DNA of 29,249 bases. Origin: Succinivibrionaceae bacterium UBA3769. Its GTDB lineage: Bacteria > Pseudomonadota > Gammaproteobacteria > Enterobacterales > Succinivibrionaceae. Shown one piece after another: positions 13,598 to 22,076 of the stretch. The position numbers and the translations under genes were made by a program. A model generated the notes under the pieces. That model did no database searches. It was not told the origin of the DNA and saw only the letters and a program-made list of their open reading frames with translations. Where the stretch lies: contig DFFT01000183.1 in the NCBI GenBank assembly GCA_002372325.1, positions 1 to 29,249 of the forward strand. The letters are read 5' to 3'. Each line of letters starts with the position of its first letter. Within the stretch, counting starts at the first letter, position 1.

Positions 13598-14740
13598 TCA
13601 CCTCTCCCCGCGGGCCTGCCTTTTGCCGCACAGGGGACACTTAAGATACAGCCCCTGCCGGCCCCGGAATTCCAGCATCACGGGACTCTGGCAATGCTGA
13701 CACCGCTCCCGGACGGGCTTCCGGTTCAGCCGGCAGGTACAGGCCGGGTAACGGTCGCAGCTCCAGAACAGCTTCTGAAAACGGGTTTTCCTCAGGGAGA
13801 GATTGCCCTGGCCGCATTCCGGACAGGGCAGCCGTTCCGGCTTTTCCCGAAAAATATACCCGCACTCCGGATAATTGGTGCAGCCCACAAACTGACCGTA
13901 ACGGCCGCTTTTCACAGCCATGGGAGAGCCGCATTCCGGACAGGCGGAATCGGGAATGATCTCCTCGATGCGCACCTTATAGATGCCGGCCACGGGCTTC
14001 ATGTAACGGCATGCCGGATAGCGGGAGCAGCCTGCCATCTGGCCCCGGCGGGTTCGGTACAGGGAAAGGGGAGCGCCGCATTCCGGACAGTTCCCCAGAT
14101 TGTCCTCGGTTTTATCTAAGGTGACCGTTTCCGGGGGCTCCGGAAGCGGACTCCCCTCCCCCGGAACGACCTCGGTTCCGGTTTTGTCCGCGGCAGGTTC
14201 CGCCGGAGACTCCCTGATGTCAGAAACCGGGGGTTCCGGAGGGAGAGTCCGGAGCATAACCGAAGACGGGGCTGCTGCTTCCGGAGAAACCGAGTCTGCG
14301 GGAAGATCTGCTTTTCCCTCTTCAGTCTCCGGTTTATCTTCCTCTTCAGCCGCCCCGGTATCCTCTGTGATCTCCCCGGAAACCAAAGGAGAGTTTTCGG
14401 GAGCGGACTTTGCGGCTCCCCCGGGAGATCTTCCGTAATCCCAGTCCGGCCCCTGAAAGGCCTCGGGACAGTCCTCCCGGCTTACCGCTTCTCCCCGGGC
14501 CTGCCGCTCAAAAAATTCCATCACCGCCCGGGCCCGATGAGTCAGGCTGTAGCGCTTTTCGGGATCCAGACTGTCCTGATAACGCTGCGCCATGCTGTCA
14601 GCCATGCGGTCATCATTGCTGCCGGCGCTGTCCTCCGGGGTATCCGGGGCGGGTTCTGTCCTGTCCCCCCGGACGGGGTCCGAAGGCAGTACCTCGGGCA
14701 TAACGGAAGGCTTTGCGGCCTCTTCCTGTCCGGCTGTCAT
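13598..14740 (-). CDS. Topoisomerase I-type C4 zinc-ribbon protein (YrdD-like) with long acidic N-terminal region
   Basis: In this 380-residue protein the last 165 residues hold four tandem zf-C4_Topoisom ribbons: Cys 218/221/238/244, 267/270/287/293, 306/309/328/334 and 347/350/368/371. The surrounding pattern is CPECG..L..R..R.G.F.GCS.YP.C, as in the C-terminal part of DNA topoisomerase I and in E. coli YrdD (about 180 aa), which lies beside tsaC and aroE. There is no topoisomerase catalytic domain. Residues 1-215 are mostly Glu/Pro/Ser/Ala-rich and likely disordered, with one short ordered-looking patch (about 45-85, containing RYSLTHRARAVMEFFERQ). A role in single-stranded nucleic acid binding is inferred from the ribbons. 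ATG is preceded by AGGAG. The gene directly follows the thrC terminator. Confidence 0.82.
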   Translation of the reverse strand: MTAGQEEAAKPSVMPEVLPSDPVRGDRTEPAPDTPEDSAGSNDDRMADSMAQRYQDSLDPEKRYSLTHRARAVMEFFERQARGEAVSREDCPEAFQGPDWDYGRSPGGAAKSAPENSPLVSGEITEDTGAAEEEDKPETEEGKADLPADSVSPEAAAPSSVMLRTLPPEPPVSDIRESPAEPAADKTGTEVVPGEGSPLPEPPETVTLDKTEDNLGNCPECGAPLSLYRTRRGQMAGCSRYPACRYMKPVAGIYKVRIEEIIPDSACPECGSPMAVKSGRYGQFVGCTNYPECGYIFREKPERLPCPECGQGNLSLRKTRFQKLFWSCDRYPACTCRLNRKPVRERCQHCQSPVMLEFRGRQGLYLKCPLCGKRQARGER

Positions 14741-14760
14741 GGGGTTCTCCTGAGTTATTC

Positions 14761-14788
14761 AAAAAATAAAGGCCCGAAGAGGGGCCTT
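14761..14788 (-). terminator. Rho-independent terminator of the thr operon
   Basis: Read leftwards, AAGGCCC and GGGCCTT form a 7-bp stem with a CTCTTC-type loop, followed by TATTTTTT. A second hairpin (14797-14821, 9 bp with one G-U) lies between it and the thrC stop. Confidence 0.85.
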
Positions 14789-14831
14789 CCTGATAAGGAA
14801 GCCGGGGTTTGGCCGGCTCCCGCAAAACGCG

Positions 14832-16112
14832 CTACTTGCTGAGGAGAAGCTTCTTAAGCTCGGCAAAATCAGCTGCCATAGGCACGGACAGCACCTTCAT
14901 GTCAGCCCGGGAGCTCAGAGCCTCAGGAAGCGGCAAATCCATGCCCAGAATGCTATCCACGTTTTCCTTGAACTTGGCCGGAGATGCAGTGCACAGGAAA
15001 ATGCCGGTATCACCCTCTTCCAGGGTATTGTCCAGAATCTTCCAGGCAATGGTGCCGTGAGGTTCGGAGGTATAACCCTTGGCCTTGAGCTCTCTCATAG
15101 CATCTTCGGTTTCCGCATCGGTAAGCCGGCCATAGCCCAGCTCCTTAAGATCCCAGCCCTTAACGCTGAAGAGCTCGGTAACCCGGGGCCAGTTGTTGGG
15201 ACGGGAAACGTCCATGGCATTGGAAAGGGTGGCCACGGTAGGACGGGGATCCCAGGATCCTGAAGCCAGGAAACGAGGCACGGTGTCATTCACATTGGTG
15301 GCGGTAATGAATTTTTTAACCTTAAGTCCCAGAGCCTTGGCGATAAGACCGGCGGTAAGGTCTCCGAAATTCCCGCTGGGCACGGAGAACACCACAGAAT
15401 CTCTCTTGTCCCGGGGCAGCTGGGCCACCGCCTCAAAATAATAGCAGACCTGAGCCAGAAGCCGGCTGATATTGATGGAGTTCGCGCTGTTAAGACCGAT
15501 GCCGTCCCGCACCTCGGGATCGTCAAAGGCGTTCTTCACCAGAGTCTGACAGTCATCAAAGGCGGCCTTTACGGCTACGGTGCGGATATTGCCCCCCAGG
15601 GTGCAGAAAAGCTTCTCCTGGAGATTGGAGATCTTGCCCTCGGGATAAAGAATTACCACGTCTACGTTAGGAAGATTGTAGAAGGCATGAGCCACGGCAG
15701 CTCCGGTATCCCCGCTGGTGGCGGTAAGGATGGTGATCTTTTTGCCCTCCCCCTGAGAAGCCAAAGCGCTCAGGCACTGCGCCATGAAACGGGCCCCGAA
15801 ATCCTTGAAGGCCAGAGTAGGCCCGTGAAAAAGCTCCAGAGCATAGGTACGGTCATCAACCTTAGAAAGCGGAGCTCCGAAGGCAAAGGCATTCTTAACC
15901 AGCTCCTCCAGATTGGGGATCTCATCTCCGATAAGATGGCGGAGAATTTTGCCGGATCTTTCCACAAAAGGCAGATCCAGAAGAGCATCCGCATCTTCAA
16001 AGGGAACGATCTCCTCCGGAAAAAACAGCCCCTGATTGCGGCCCAGTCCCTGTCTTACAGCCTGGGCAAAGGAAACGACTTCTGAGTGATCCTTGATGTT
16101 GTAAAGCTTCAT
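14832..16112 (-). CDS. thrC: Threonine synthase
   Basis: This 426-residue PLP enzyme (E. coli ThrC is 428 aa) converts O-phosphohomoserine to threonine. The N-terminus MKLYNIKDHSEVVSFAQAV is typical of the gammaproteobacterial class. Lys103 in FHGPTLAFKDFGARF is the PLP-binding residue. TATSGDTGAAVAHAF and SVPSGNFGDLTAG bind the cofactor phosphate, and LNSANSINISRLLAQVCYYF is another family block. It is last in thrA-thrB-thrC, 95 bp after thrB, with a hairpin in that gap. The ribosome binding site is AACAGGAATTATC before the ATG. Confidence 0.97.
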   Translation of the reverse strand: MKLYNIKDHSEVVSFAQAVRQGLGRNQGLFFPEEIVPFEDADALLDLPFVERSGKILRHLIGDEIPNLEELVKNAFAFGAPLSKVDDRTYALELFHGPTLAFKDFGARFMAQCLSALASQGEGKKITILTATSGDTGAAVAHAFYNLPNVDVVILYPEGKISNLQEKLFCTLGGNIRTVAVKAAFDDCQTLVKNAFDDPEVRDGIGLNSANSINISRLLAQVCYYFEAVAQLPRDKRDSVVFSVPSGNFGDLTAGLIAKALGLKVKKFITATNVNDTVPRFLASGSWDPRPTVATLSNAMDVSRPNNWPRVTELFSVKGWDLKELGYGRLTDAETEDAMRELKAKGYTSEPHGTIAWKILDNTLEEGDTGIFLCTASPAKFKENVDSILGMDLPLPEALSSRADMKVLSVPMAADFAELKKLLLSK

Positions 16113-16140
16113 GATAATTCCTGTTATTCTTTATTGCCAA

Positions 16141-16161
16141 GTCCGGAAAAAGACTCCGGAC
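16141..16161 (-). other. Hairpin between thrB and thrC
   Basis: GTCCGGA and TCCGGAC form a perfect 7-bp stem with a 7-base loop in the 95-nt intercistronic RNA. There is no U-tract in the sense direction, so mRNA processing, stability or expression balance is more likely than termination. Confidence 0.6.
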
Positions 16162-16207
16162 ATATCGTTACGGAAACGTCCTGTTCCTGCTGTCCCGCTT
16201 CCCGCCG

Positions 16208-17161
16208 TCAGAGCCAGGCCACAACGGTGCCTTCCTCGCAGATCCGGCAGATGTTGCAGAAGCCGTCATCGTTCTGGATAAAATTCTGCTTAAGCCATTC
16301 CTGTACCTGCTCGGCCTTTTCCAGATCCTTCATCACAATGAACACCGAGGGGCCGGAACCGGAAATGCCCGTGGCCAGAGCCCCCATGGACTGGGCATAT
16401 TCCCGGACGGCGGCAAAGCCCGGAATCAGCTTCTGGCGATAGGGTTCCGCGATAACGTCCCGGAGCACGGCCGCTGCCAGGAGATCGTCTCCTGTATGGG
16501 AGGCCTGCACGAATACCGCAAGCTGCCGGGCAAAGGTGATGGCATCCCTGCGGGAATATTCCTTAGGCAGAATGGAGCGGGCCTCGGAGGTGCTCACCTG
16601 AATGCCGGGGTAGCAGGAAACCCAGTACCAGTCAGGGAAGGCCGGCACTCTTTCGCTGATGATATTGCGTTCCTGCACCATGAGCTGAATGCCTCCCAGA
16701 TAGCAGGGAGCGGCATTGTCATAATGCACGGAGCCGGAGATCTTCCCCTCCAGCTTTCCCATGAGCCGAAGAGCCTCGTCCCTGGTCATGGGATTGTCAT
16801 GAAAGGCATCAAGAGCGGCCACGGCAGCCACAATGGAGGAGGCGCTGGAGCCAAGACCGGATCCCACCGGAAGATTCTTGTGAAGAACCATCCTAAGAGG
16901 CTTCATGGGTAGCCCCTTCTCCTTCATGAAATCCCGGAAGCCCTCAAAGGCATCGTAAACGATGTTCTTTTTATAATCGGCGGGGAGCTTCCCGGAATAC
17001 CAGCCATCGCAGGAAAGCTCAAATTCGGCGTTCCCGTCATGAACCTCCACCACGTCTCCCAGCACCTGATCGGTAATGGGCTTAAGAGCGGCCCCCAGAA
17101 TATCAAATCCCACGCTGACATTGCCTATTGAAGCCGGTGCATATGCGCTGACGAATGCCAT
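16208..17161 (-). CDS. thrB: Homoserine kinase
   Basis: This 317-residue GHMP kinase (E. coli ThrB is 310 aa) phosphorylates homoserine to O-phosphohomoserine. The N-terminal YAPASIGNVSVGFDILGAAL and the ATP-binding PVGSGLGSSASSIVAAVAAL (about 98-117) are diagnostic. MGALATGISGSGPSVFIV near the C-terminus is the third GHMP motif. The ATG at 17161 lies 2 bp after the thrA stop, so translation is almost certainly coupled. Confidence 0.97.
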   Translation of the reverse strand: MAFVSAYAPASIGNVSVGFDILGAALKPITDQVLGDVVEVHDGNAEFELSCDGWYSGKLPADYKKNIVYDAFEGFRDFMKEKGLPMKPLRMVLHKNLPVGSGLGSSASSIVAAVAALDAFHDNPMTRDEALRLMGKLEGKISGSVHYDNAAPCYLGGIQLMVQERNIISERVPAFPDWYWVSCYPGIQVSTSEARSILPKEYSRRDAITFARQLAVFVQASHTGDDLLAAAVLRDVIAEPYRQKLIPGFAAVREYAQSMGALATGISGSGPSVFIVMKDLEKAEQVQEWLKQNFIQNDDGFCNICRICEEGTVVAWL

Positions 17162-17163
17162 AT

Positions 17164-19626
17164 TTAAGCCTCTCTCTTCCAGTTTAATGTACGTAAAATA
17201 TCGGCAAACACTCCGGCCGCAGTTACCTGAGTGCCGGCGCCGTAGCCCCGGAGCACCAGCGGAATGGGCTGGTAGTAAAGGGACAGGAAGGCCAGAGCGT
17301 TTTCGCCGTCCTTGACCTTGTACAGAGGATCCTCTTCATTGACCCGGGAAATCCCCACCCGGCACTTGCCGTTCTCAATGGTTCCCACATAACGGAGGGT
17401 TTCGCCCTTGGATTTGGCATCGGCGATCTGATCCCGGAAGTAAGCATCAGCTTCGGGAAGACGCTTAAGAAAATCCTCCTTGCTGCCGGAAGCGTCAAAT
17501 CCCGGCGGGAGAGCCATTTCCACCTCCACATCCTGCAGGGTGAGCTCCATGCCGCATTCCCGGGCCAGAATAAGAATCTTCCGGGCCACATCCATGCCGT
17601 TCAGATCATCCCGGGGATCAGGTTCGGTGAAGCCCTTGTCCCGGGCGATCAGGGTAGCCTCGGAGAAGCTCATGCCCTCGTCCAGCTTGCCGAAGATAAA
17701 GGACAGGGAGCCCGAGAGAATGCCGCTGAACCGCTGCAGCCGGTCGCCGGCGGCGATGAGGTTCTGCAGATTCTCGATAACCGGAAGTCCGGCGCCCACA
17801 TTGGTTTCATAAAGGAACTTCCGCCGGCGGAACTGAGCGGCCTCCCGGAGCTTGCGATAGTACTCCATGCTGCCGGTGTTGGCCTTTTTGTTGGGAGTGA
17901 CCACATGAAATCCGGAAAGCAGGAAATCCGCATACTGATCGGCAATGGACTGATCTGAAGTGCAGTCCACAATCACCGGGTTTATGAAATGGGTCTCGGT
18001 GATAAACTCCTTGGCCCGGGCCAGACTGAAGGCCTCCTGCGATTCATTGAGAGCGGCGCGGTAATCCGACCCCAGATCAATGCCGTCCGGACTCAGGATC
18101 ATGTGCTTGGAATTGCAGAGACCGAAAACGCGGATCATGAGGTTGTGATTCTTAAGGAGCACCGGCTGCTGACGGCGGATCTGCTCCAGAAGCGAGCCCC
18201 CTACGCCGCCCACTCCGATAACCAGAACATCGATGTGCTGAATGGAGCTGAAGAAGTTCTGATGGCAGATCTTGATGGCCTCGCTGACCTTGTTCCGGGA
18301 TACCACCGCGGATATGGATCTCTCCGATGAGCCCTGAGCGATGGCATTAACGTTGATATTGGCCAGAGCCAGAGCGGAGAAGAACTTGGAGGCAATGCCC
18401 CGCACCGTGAGCATGCCGTCTCCCACCACGGAAATAATGGCCTTGTTTTCCACAAAGTCAATGCTGTCCAGAAGCCCGTCCTTGAGCTCCAGCTGGAACT
18501 CCTCCTCCAGAGCCCGCTCCGCCCTCTCCTTGTCGGAGGAGTGAATGCAGAAGCTTATGCTGTACTCGGAGGATGACTGGGTGATCAGAGCAATGGAAAT
18601 CCGGGCCTGGGAAACACAGGTGAAGATGCGTCCGGCCATGCCCACCATGCCCTTCATGCCGGGGCCGGAAATGTTCACCAGGGTAATGTCCTTGAGATCC
18701 GAGATGCCCTTCACCGGCAGGGAGGGATCACCGATCTGGGCAATCAGGGTGCCCTCGCACTCCGGATTAAGGCTGTTCTTGATATGACAGGGAATGCGGT
18801 ACTGGGCAATGGGAGCAATGGTTCTGGGATGGAGCACCTTGGCGCCGAAGTAGGAAAGCTCCATGGCCTCCTTGTAGCTGAGCCGCTTCAGGAGGATGGC
18901 ATCCGGAACAATGCGGGGATCGCAGCTGTACACGCCGTCCACATCAGTCCAGATCTCGCAGGACTCGGCATTGACGCACACCGCAAGGCAGGCGGCGGAA
19001 TAGTCGGAACCGTTGCGGCCCAGAAGGGTGAGCTCACCCTTTTCATTGCCTCCGGTGAAGCCCATCATGATATAGATGGTGTAATTGTTGACCTTGCGTT
19101 CCTGGAAAAGCTTCCGGGAAGCCTCCAGATTAATCCGGGATTCCAGATAGCCGCCATTGGTTTTAAGAGTTTCCACGGAGCACAGCCGGGTAACCTGCTC
19201 GCCCCGGGCCTTAAGGAGAGCCTCCATCAGCACTACTGAAAGCTTTTCGCCGCGGCTCAGAATGAAGGCCTGGACATTGTCCGGACACTGCCCCAGCAGG
19301 GTAATCCCCTGAATTCTCTTCTGAACCAGAGCAAACTCTTCCTCCATTTTCCGGTAGAGCTCGGCAGCCTCATAGGCCGGATAACGCTCTTGAATACCGG
19401 CAATAAGTCCGGAAAAAATCGACTTAATCTCGGCAATGATCGGAGTGGCATCAAGGCCCTGAGAAGCCTTGTCCACCAGATCCGCCAGAAGGTTGGTAAC
19501 CTTGGCGGGAGCCGAGAGCACCAGCGCAACCTGAGATTTGCGGTGGGTATTTACAACAATATCTGAAACGCGAAGAAATCTCTCGGCGTTGGCCAGAGAA
19601 GTCCCTCCAAACTTTAAAACCCGCAT
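17164..19626 (-). CDS. thrA: Bifunctional aspartokinase I / homoserine dehydrogenase I
   Basis: This 820-residue enzyme has exactly the length of E. coli ThrA. It catalyses the first and third steps from aspartate to threonine. The aspartokinase part opens with LKFGGTSLANAERF and contains GRNGSDYSAACLA and WTDVDGVYSCDPR. Two ACT regulatory segments follow (GMKGMVGMAGRIFT..., NINVNAIAQGSSERSISAV), the site of threonine feedback in the E. coli enzyme. The dehydrogenase part has the nucleotide loop VLVIGVGGVGGSLLEQ, then VDCTSDQSIADQYADFL, TPNKKANTGSMEYY, LYETNVGAGLPVIENLQNL and FTEPDPRDDLNGMDVARK. A TTG codon precedes ATG; I use the ATG at 19626, with GAGG 5-6 bases upstream. Confidence 0.98.
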   Translation of the reverse strand: MRVLKFGGTSLANAERFLRVSDIVVNTHRKSQVALVLSAPAKVTNLLADLVDKASQGLDATPIIAEIKSIFSGLIAGIQERYPAYEAAELYRKMEEEFALVQKRIQGITLLGQCPDNVQAFILSRGEKLSVVLMEALLKARGEQVTRLCSVETLKTNGGYLESRINLEASRKLFQERKVNNYTIYIMMGFTGGNEKGELTLLGRNGSDYSAACLAVCVNAESCEIWTDVDGVYSCDPRIVPDAILLKRLSYKEAMELSYFGAKVLHPRTIAPIAQYRIPCHIKNSLNPECEGTLIAQIGDPSLPVKGISDLKDITLVNISGPGMKGMVGMAGRIFTCVSQARISIALITQSSSEYSISFCIHSSDKERAERALEEEFQLELKDGLLDSIDFVENKAIISVVGDGMLTVRGIASKFFSALALANINVNAIAQGSSERSISAVVSRNKVSEAIKICHQNFFSSIQHIDVLVIGVGGVGGSLLEQIRRQQPVLLKNHNLMIRVFGLCNSKHMILSPDGIDLGSDYRAALNESQEAFSLARAKEFITETHFINPVIVDCTSDQSIADQYADFLLSGFHVVTPNKKANTGSMEYYRKLREAAQFRRRKFLYETNVGAGLPVIENLQNLIAAGDRLQRFSGILSGSLSFIFGKLDEGMSFSEATLIARDKGFTEPDPRDDLNGMDVARKILILARECGMELTLQDVEVEMALPPGFDASGSKEDFLKRLPEADAYFRDQIADAKSKGETLRYVGTIENGKCRVGISRVNEEDPLYKVKDGENALAFLSLYYQPIPLVLRGYGAGTQVTAAGVFADILRTLNWKREA

Positions 19627-19642
19627 CAATACCTCTGAAATT

Positions 19643-19674
19643 AAAAAAAGCCCTGAATCCTGACGAATCGGGCT
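19643..19674 (-). terminator. Intrinsic terminator in the thr leader, likely attenuator
   Basis: Read leftwards, AGCCC and GGGCT enclose ATTC/GGAT pairing and a GTCA loop, followed by seven Ts. It ends 17 bp before the thrA ATG and lies downstream of the predicted promoter, the position of the E. coli thr attenuator. Confidence 0.75.
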
Positions 19675-19682
19675 CTTCCGCG

Positions 19683-19708
19683 TTTACCCGGGCGAAAGCC
19701 GCGGCTTT
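19683..19708 (-). promoter_or_regulatory. Leader RNA elements: third GGGTAAA copy and 14-bp palindrome
   Basis: AAAGCCGCGGCTTT (19695-19708) is a perfect palindrome just upstream of the terminator. Minus-strand GGGTAAA (19683-19689) repeats the word found in the upstream dyad, so TTTACCC could pair with either copy if transcribed. Role unproven. Confidence 0.4.
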
Positions 19709-19761
19709 AATTTTCCGCTGCTGTCAATAAAGGCCCGGCAAACGCCTGACAATCCTGAATA

Positions 19762-19795
19762 ATTTACCCGGTGGGCACAAGAAAACAGGGTAAAT
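19762..19795 (-). promoter_or_regulatory. Operator-like dyad ATTTACCC-N18-GGGTAAAT
   Basis: Perfect 8-bp inverted arms (19788-19795 and 19762-19769) sit 26 bp apart centre to centre, overlapping the -10 and start region of the predicted thr promoter. The layout suits a dimeric repressor. Confidence 0.5.
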
Positions 19796-19822
19796 GATCC
19801 CAAATATGAGGTATTTTGTCAA
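19794..19822 (-). promoter_or_regulatory. Predicted thr operon promoter
   Basis: On the minus strand a perfect TTGACA (19817-19822) is followed after 17 bp by GATCAT (19794-19799), a 4/6 -10. The transcript would carry a leader of about 160 nt before thrA. Confidence 0.5.
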
Positions 19823-19912
19823 GAACACGGCACAGGAGCACAGGTGGCAGGGTACAGGAGGCGAGGCATAGGCGGCGCAGAGGGGACAGATGGCCGAAAA
19901 ACCGGCCCGGGG

Positions 19913-19942
19913 AGAAAAGACACTCCGGGCGCCGCACCCGGA
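19913..19942 (-). terminator. Terminator of the GGDEF gene
   Basis: Read leftwards, TCCGGG and CCCGGA form a 6-bp stem with a 7-base loop, then GTGTCTTTTCTCC. It lies 22 bp after the stop codon. The rest of 19830-19912 is a G/A-rich, low-complexity stretch (repeated CAGG words) in which I see no gene. Confidence 0.5.
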
Positions 19943-19964
19943 AGCGCTGTCAGGATCGGAAACA

Positions 19965-21977
19965 TCAGGAATTAAAGTAGGTCACCGCATTTCCTGCATC
20001 CTTCTTGCTCATGTAGGCGCAGCCGTCCGCCTGCTCGTAAATCTCCTGGAAGGCAATGTCCCCGTCGCCCCGGTAGAAGGCCGCTCCGGCGCTGACATAC
20101 ACGGAACGATCGCCGATCTCGGGAATCCGGATGGCCTGAATATTGCGCAGAAGGCGCTCTATCACCGCCTGAGCCTTGTCCCGGGTGGTCAGGCCCAGGG
20201 CATAGACGGCAAATTCGTCGCCCCCCAGCCGCATCACCACATCATAGCTTCTGAAGGAGGCGGTGAGAGCCTTGGCCACGCTGATAATGACCTGATCTCC
20301 GACCTTGTGACCGTAGGTATCGTTGTACTGCTTGAACTTGTCGATATCCAGAAGAAGGAACATGCCGCTCTGCTTTTCAGAGAGGAGCTCTGAAATGCGA
20401 TGCTCTCCGGTGCCCCGGTTGCAGATGCCGGTCATCTGATCGATTTCGGCCAGATGCTGCAGCTTCTCCCGCTGCCGTCTCTCCCGATCGATAAGCTCCA
20501 CCAGCCAGATCACTCTGACAAGCTGCCCGGCGTCATCCCGCTTCTCCGCGATAAAGCGCGTGCGGCACCATTTGTTGCAGCAGTTCAGGAATTCTTCGGT
20601 AACCGTATTAACGCCGCGCATCCTTTCGGCTAAGGTACTGAGATCCACAAACTGCAGCATTCTTTCCCGGGAGCTTTCATCGGAAATTCTGGCCGCAATC
20701 CTGGTGAAGCTGGCCTGGGCGTCTCCCGGAATCAGGGCCACAGCTCCGTCATCAAGACCGAAGCATTTATCGCAAACAACATTCTCGGGAGCCGGATTTC
20801 CGGATTCCTCCGGAGCGGTTTTTCCGGCAAGATCGCAGCCTTTCCTGTTTCCAGCGGTTTTGCCGGCAGAGCCGCCCCGGCCGGAAATAAAATCATGGTA
20901 GCTGATTTTGGAGCAGGTGTTGCTGTCAATGTCGACATCATACATGCAGACGTAAATGCGTCCCACAGAGGAAAGCTGCATGTTCAGCTTGAGAGTGAAG
21001 TGATTGCGAAGAGCGATCTTGTACAGGATGGTGATAATAACCGCCAGGGACAGCAGCGTCACCAGCACGGAAAACTGAATAATAAAACGGGGCAGCTTGA
21101 AAAGCTCGGCGGTATTCATGGCCGAAACGCTGACCCAGCCGCCGGCCAGAGGCTCGGCATAAACCATATAGCTGGTATTGCCGTATTCCACCTCAAACCG
21201 GGAAGTCTTATCAACGAATATTCTTCTGGCGATAAGAGAGCCCAGAGTGCCATTCTCCTTAAGGTAGTCGTGCTTCACCTGGCTCCGGTCGGTATGAGCC
21301 ACCACGCCGCCCTCATTGTCCAGCACCATGCCAATGCCGCCCTCAGCGGCATCCCCGATATGCTCGGTAATTTCCTGCACCTCCCGGAGACTCACGTCAA
21401 TGGCCACAATGCTTTGCCCGTCCTCCAGAAGTCCGGTGATGGTCATCATGGCAGTGCCGGTCTGCAAGTCCACATAGGGCTTTACGAAGGTGATGTTAGT
21501 TTTGTTAGCCATGGTTTCCAGATACCACGGCCGTTCCCGGGGGTTGAAGTCCGGCCCCGGCACCCAGTCGCTGCCGTCCACGTAGACATCGTTTATGAGG
21601 CCGTAGAGTCCGGTGGAATCGCTGTCCAGGGTGTTTTTGATATTCTCGGACTCCATTTTGAGGAATTTTTCGATTTCCACATGAGTCAGCTTGTTCCGGA
21701 GCATGGTATCCACGGTATAGCTGGTCATCTTGATGGTGTTGAGCCCGGTGAGGAGATATTCGTCAAAGCTTTTGGAAAACTCACTGGCGCTGATTTCGCC
21801 CCGGAGGGAAATGCTTTCCTTGACGGAAGCGTAAAGGGCATAAAAGCCTGTGGCGATGGCGGCTGTGGTGGCGGCAATCGCAATCACGGCTATGATGATA
21901 TTGCGAAACCCCAGACTGGCAAAGGCTTCCCAAAACCTGACCTTCATAACATTTTTTCCGGTTTTGCGACTGAACAT
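19965..21977 (-). CDS. Membrane diguanylate cyclase with periplasmic dCache sensor
   Basis: This 670-residue protein has TM1 (about 25-49), a periplasmic dCache-type sensor (55-290, with FNPRERPWY at 144-152 and IVAIDVSL), TM2 (298-322), a cytoplasmic PAS-like region and a C-terminal GGDEF domain. The active-site motif is intact, RLGGDEFAVY (GGDEF at 585-589). RSYD at 576-579 is five residues upstream, the position of the c-di-GMP inhibitory I-site. DIDKFKQYNDTYGHKVGD gives the metal and substrate residues. It should make c-di-GMP in response to a small extracellular ligand, which is not predictable here. A Gly/Lys/Pro-rich insert with a CDKC pair (366-405) splits the PAS-like part. ATG 21977 has a poor ribosome site; ATG 21947 (residue 11), after GGAAAAA, is an alternative start. 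Confidence 0.88.
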   Translation of the reverse strand: MFSRKTGKNVMKVRFWEAFASLGFRNIIIAVIAIAATTAAIATGFYALYASVKESISLRGEISASEFSKSFDEYLLTGLNTIKMTSYTVDTMLRNKLTHVEIEKFLKMESENIKNTLDSDSTGLYGLINDVYVDGSDWVPGPDFNPRERPWYLETMANKTNITFVKPYVDLQTGTAMMTITGLLEDGQSIVAIDVSLREVQEITEHIGDAAEGGIGMVLDNEGGVVAHTDRSQVKHDYLKENGTLGSLIARRIFVDKTSRFEVEYGNTSYMVYAEPLAGGWVSVSAMNTAELFKLPRFIIQFSVLVTLLSLAVIITILYKIALRNHFTLKLNMQLSSVGRIYVCMYDVDIDSNTCSKISYHDFISGRGGSAGKTAGNRKGCDLAGKTAPEESGNPAPENVVCDKCFGLDDGAVALIPGDAQASFTRIAARISDESSRERMLQFVDLSTLAERMRGVNTVTEEFLNCCNKWCRTRFIAEKRDDAGQLVRVIWLVELIDRERRQREKLQHLAEIDQMTGICNRGTGEHRISELLSEKQSGMFLLLDIDKFKQYNDTYGHKVGDQVIISVAKALTASFRSYDVVMRLGGDEFAVYALGLTTRDKAQAVIERLLRNIQAIRIPEIGDRSVYVSAGAAFYRGDGDIAFQEIYEQADGCAYMSKKDAGNAVTYFNS

Positions 21978-22076
21978 GTGGCTACCCGATAATCCCGACT
22001 GCAGCGGGATATTTGCCCCCTGCTGCCATTTTTATAATTGTCAATTGCGTTCTCAGCAGAACGCTGCCGCCTGTTC

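Noticed and set aside
13554..13608. Repeated word GGTGTCAC(T/C)TCT after the zinc-ribbon gene
   Set aside because: Only 12 bp, two copies, one inside the coding end; likely chance or a tiny duplication.
19740..19790. thrL-type leader peptide
   Set aside because: No ATG in the leader strand; GTG at about 19776 gives only Met-Pro-Thr-Gly then stop, without a ribosome site.
20895..21992. Long open frame (365 codons) on the plus strand opposite the GGDEF gene
   Set aside because: It mirrors a protein with clear dCache and GGDEF motifs. The opposite-strand translation has no recognisable family and is a codon-bias shadow.
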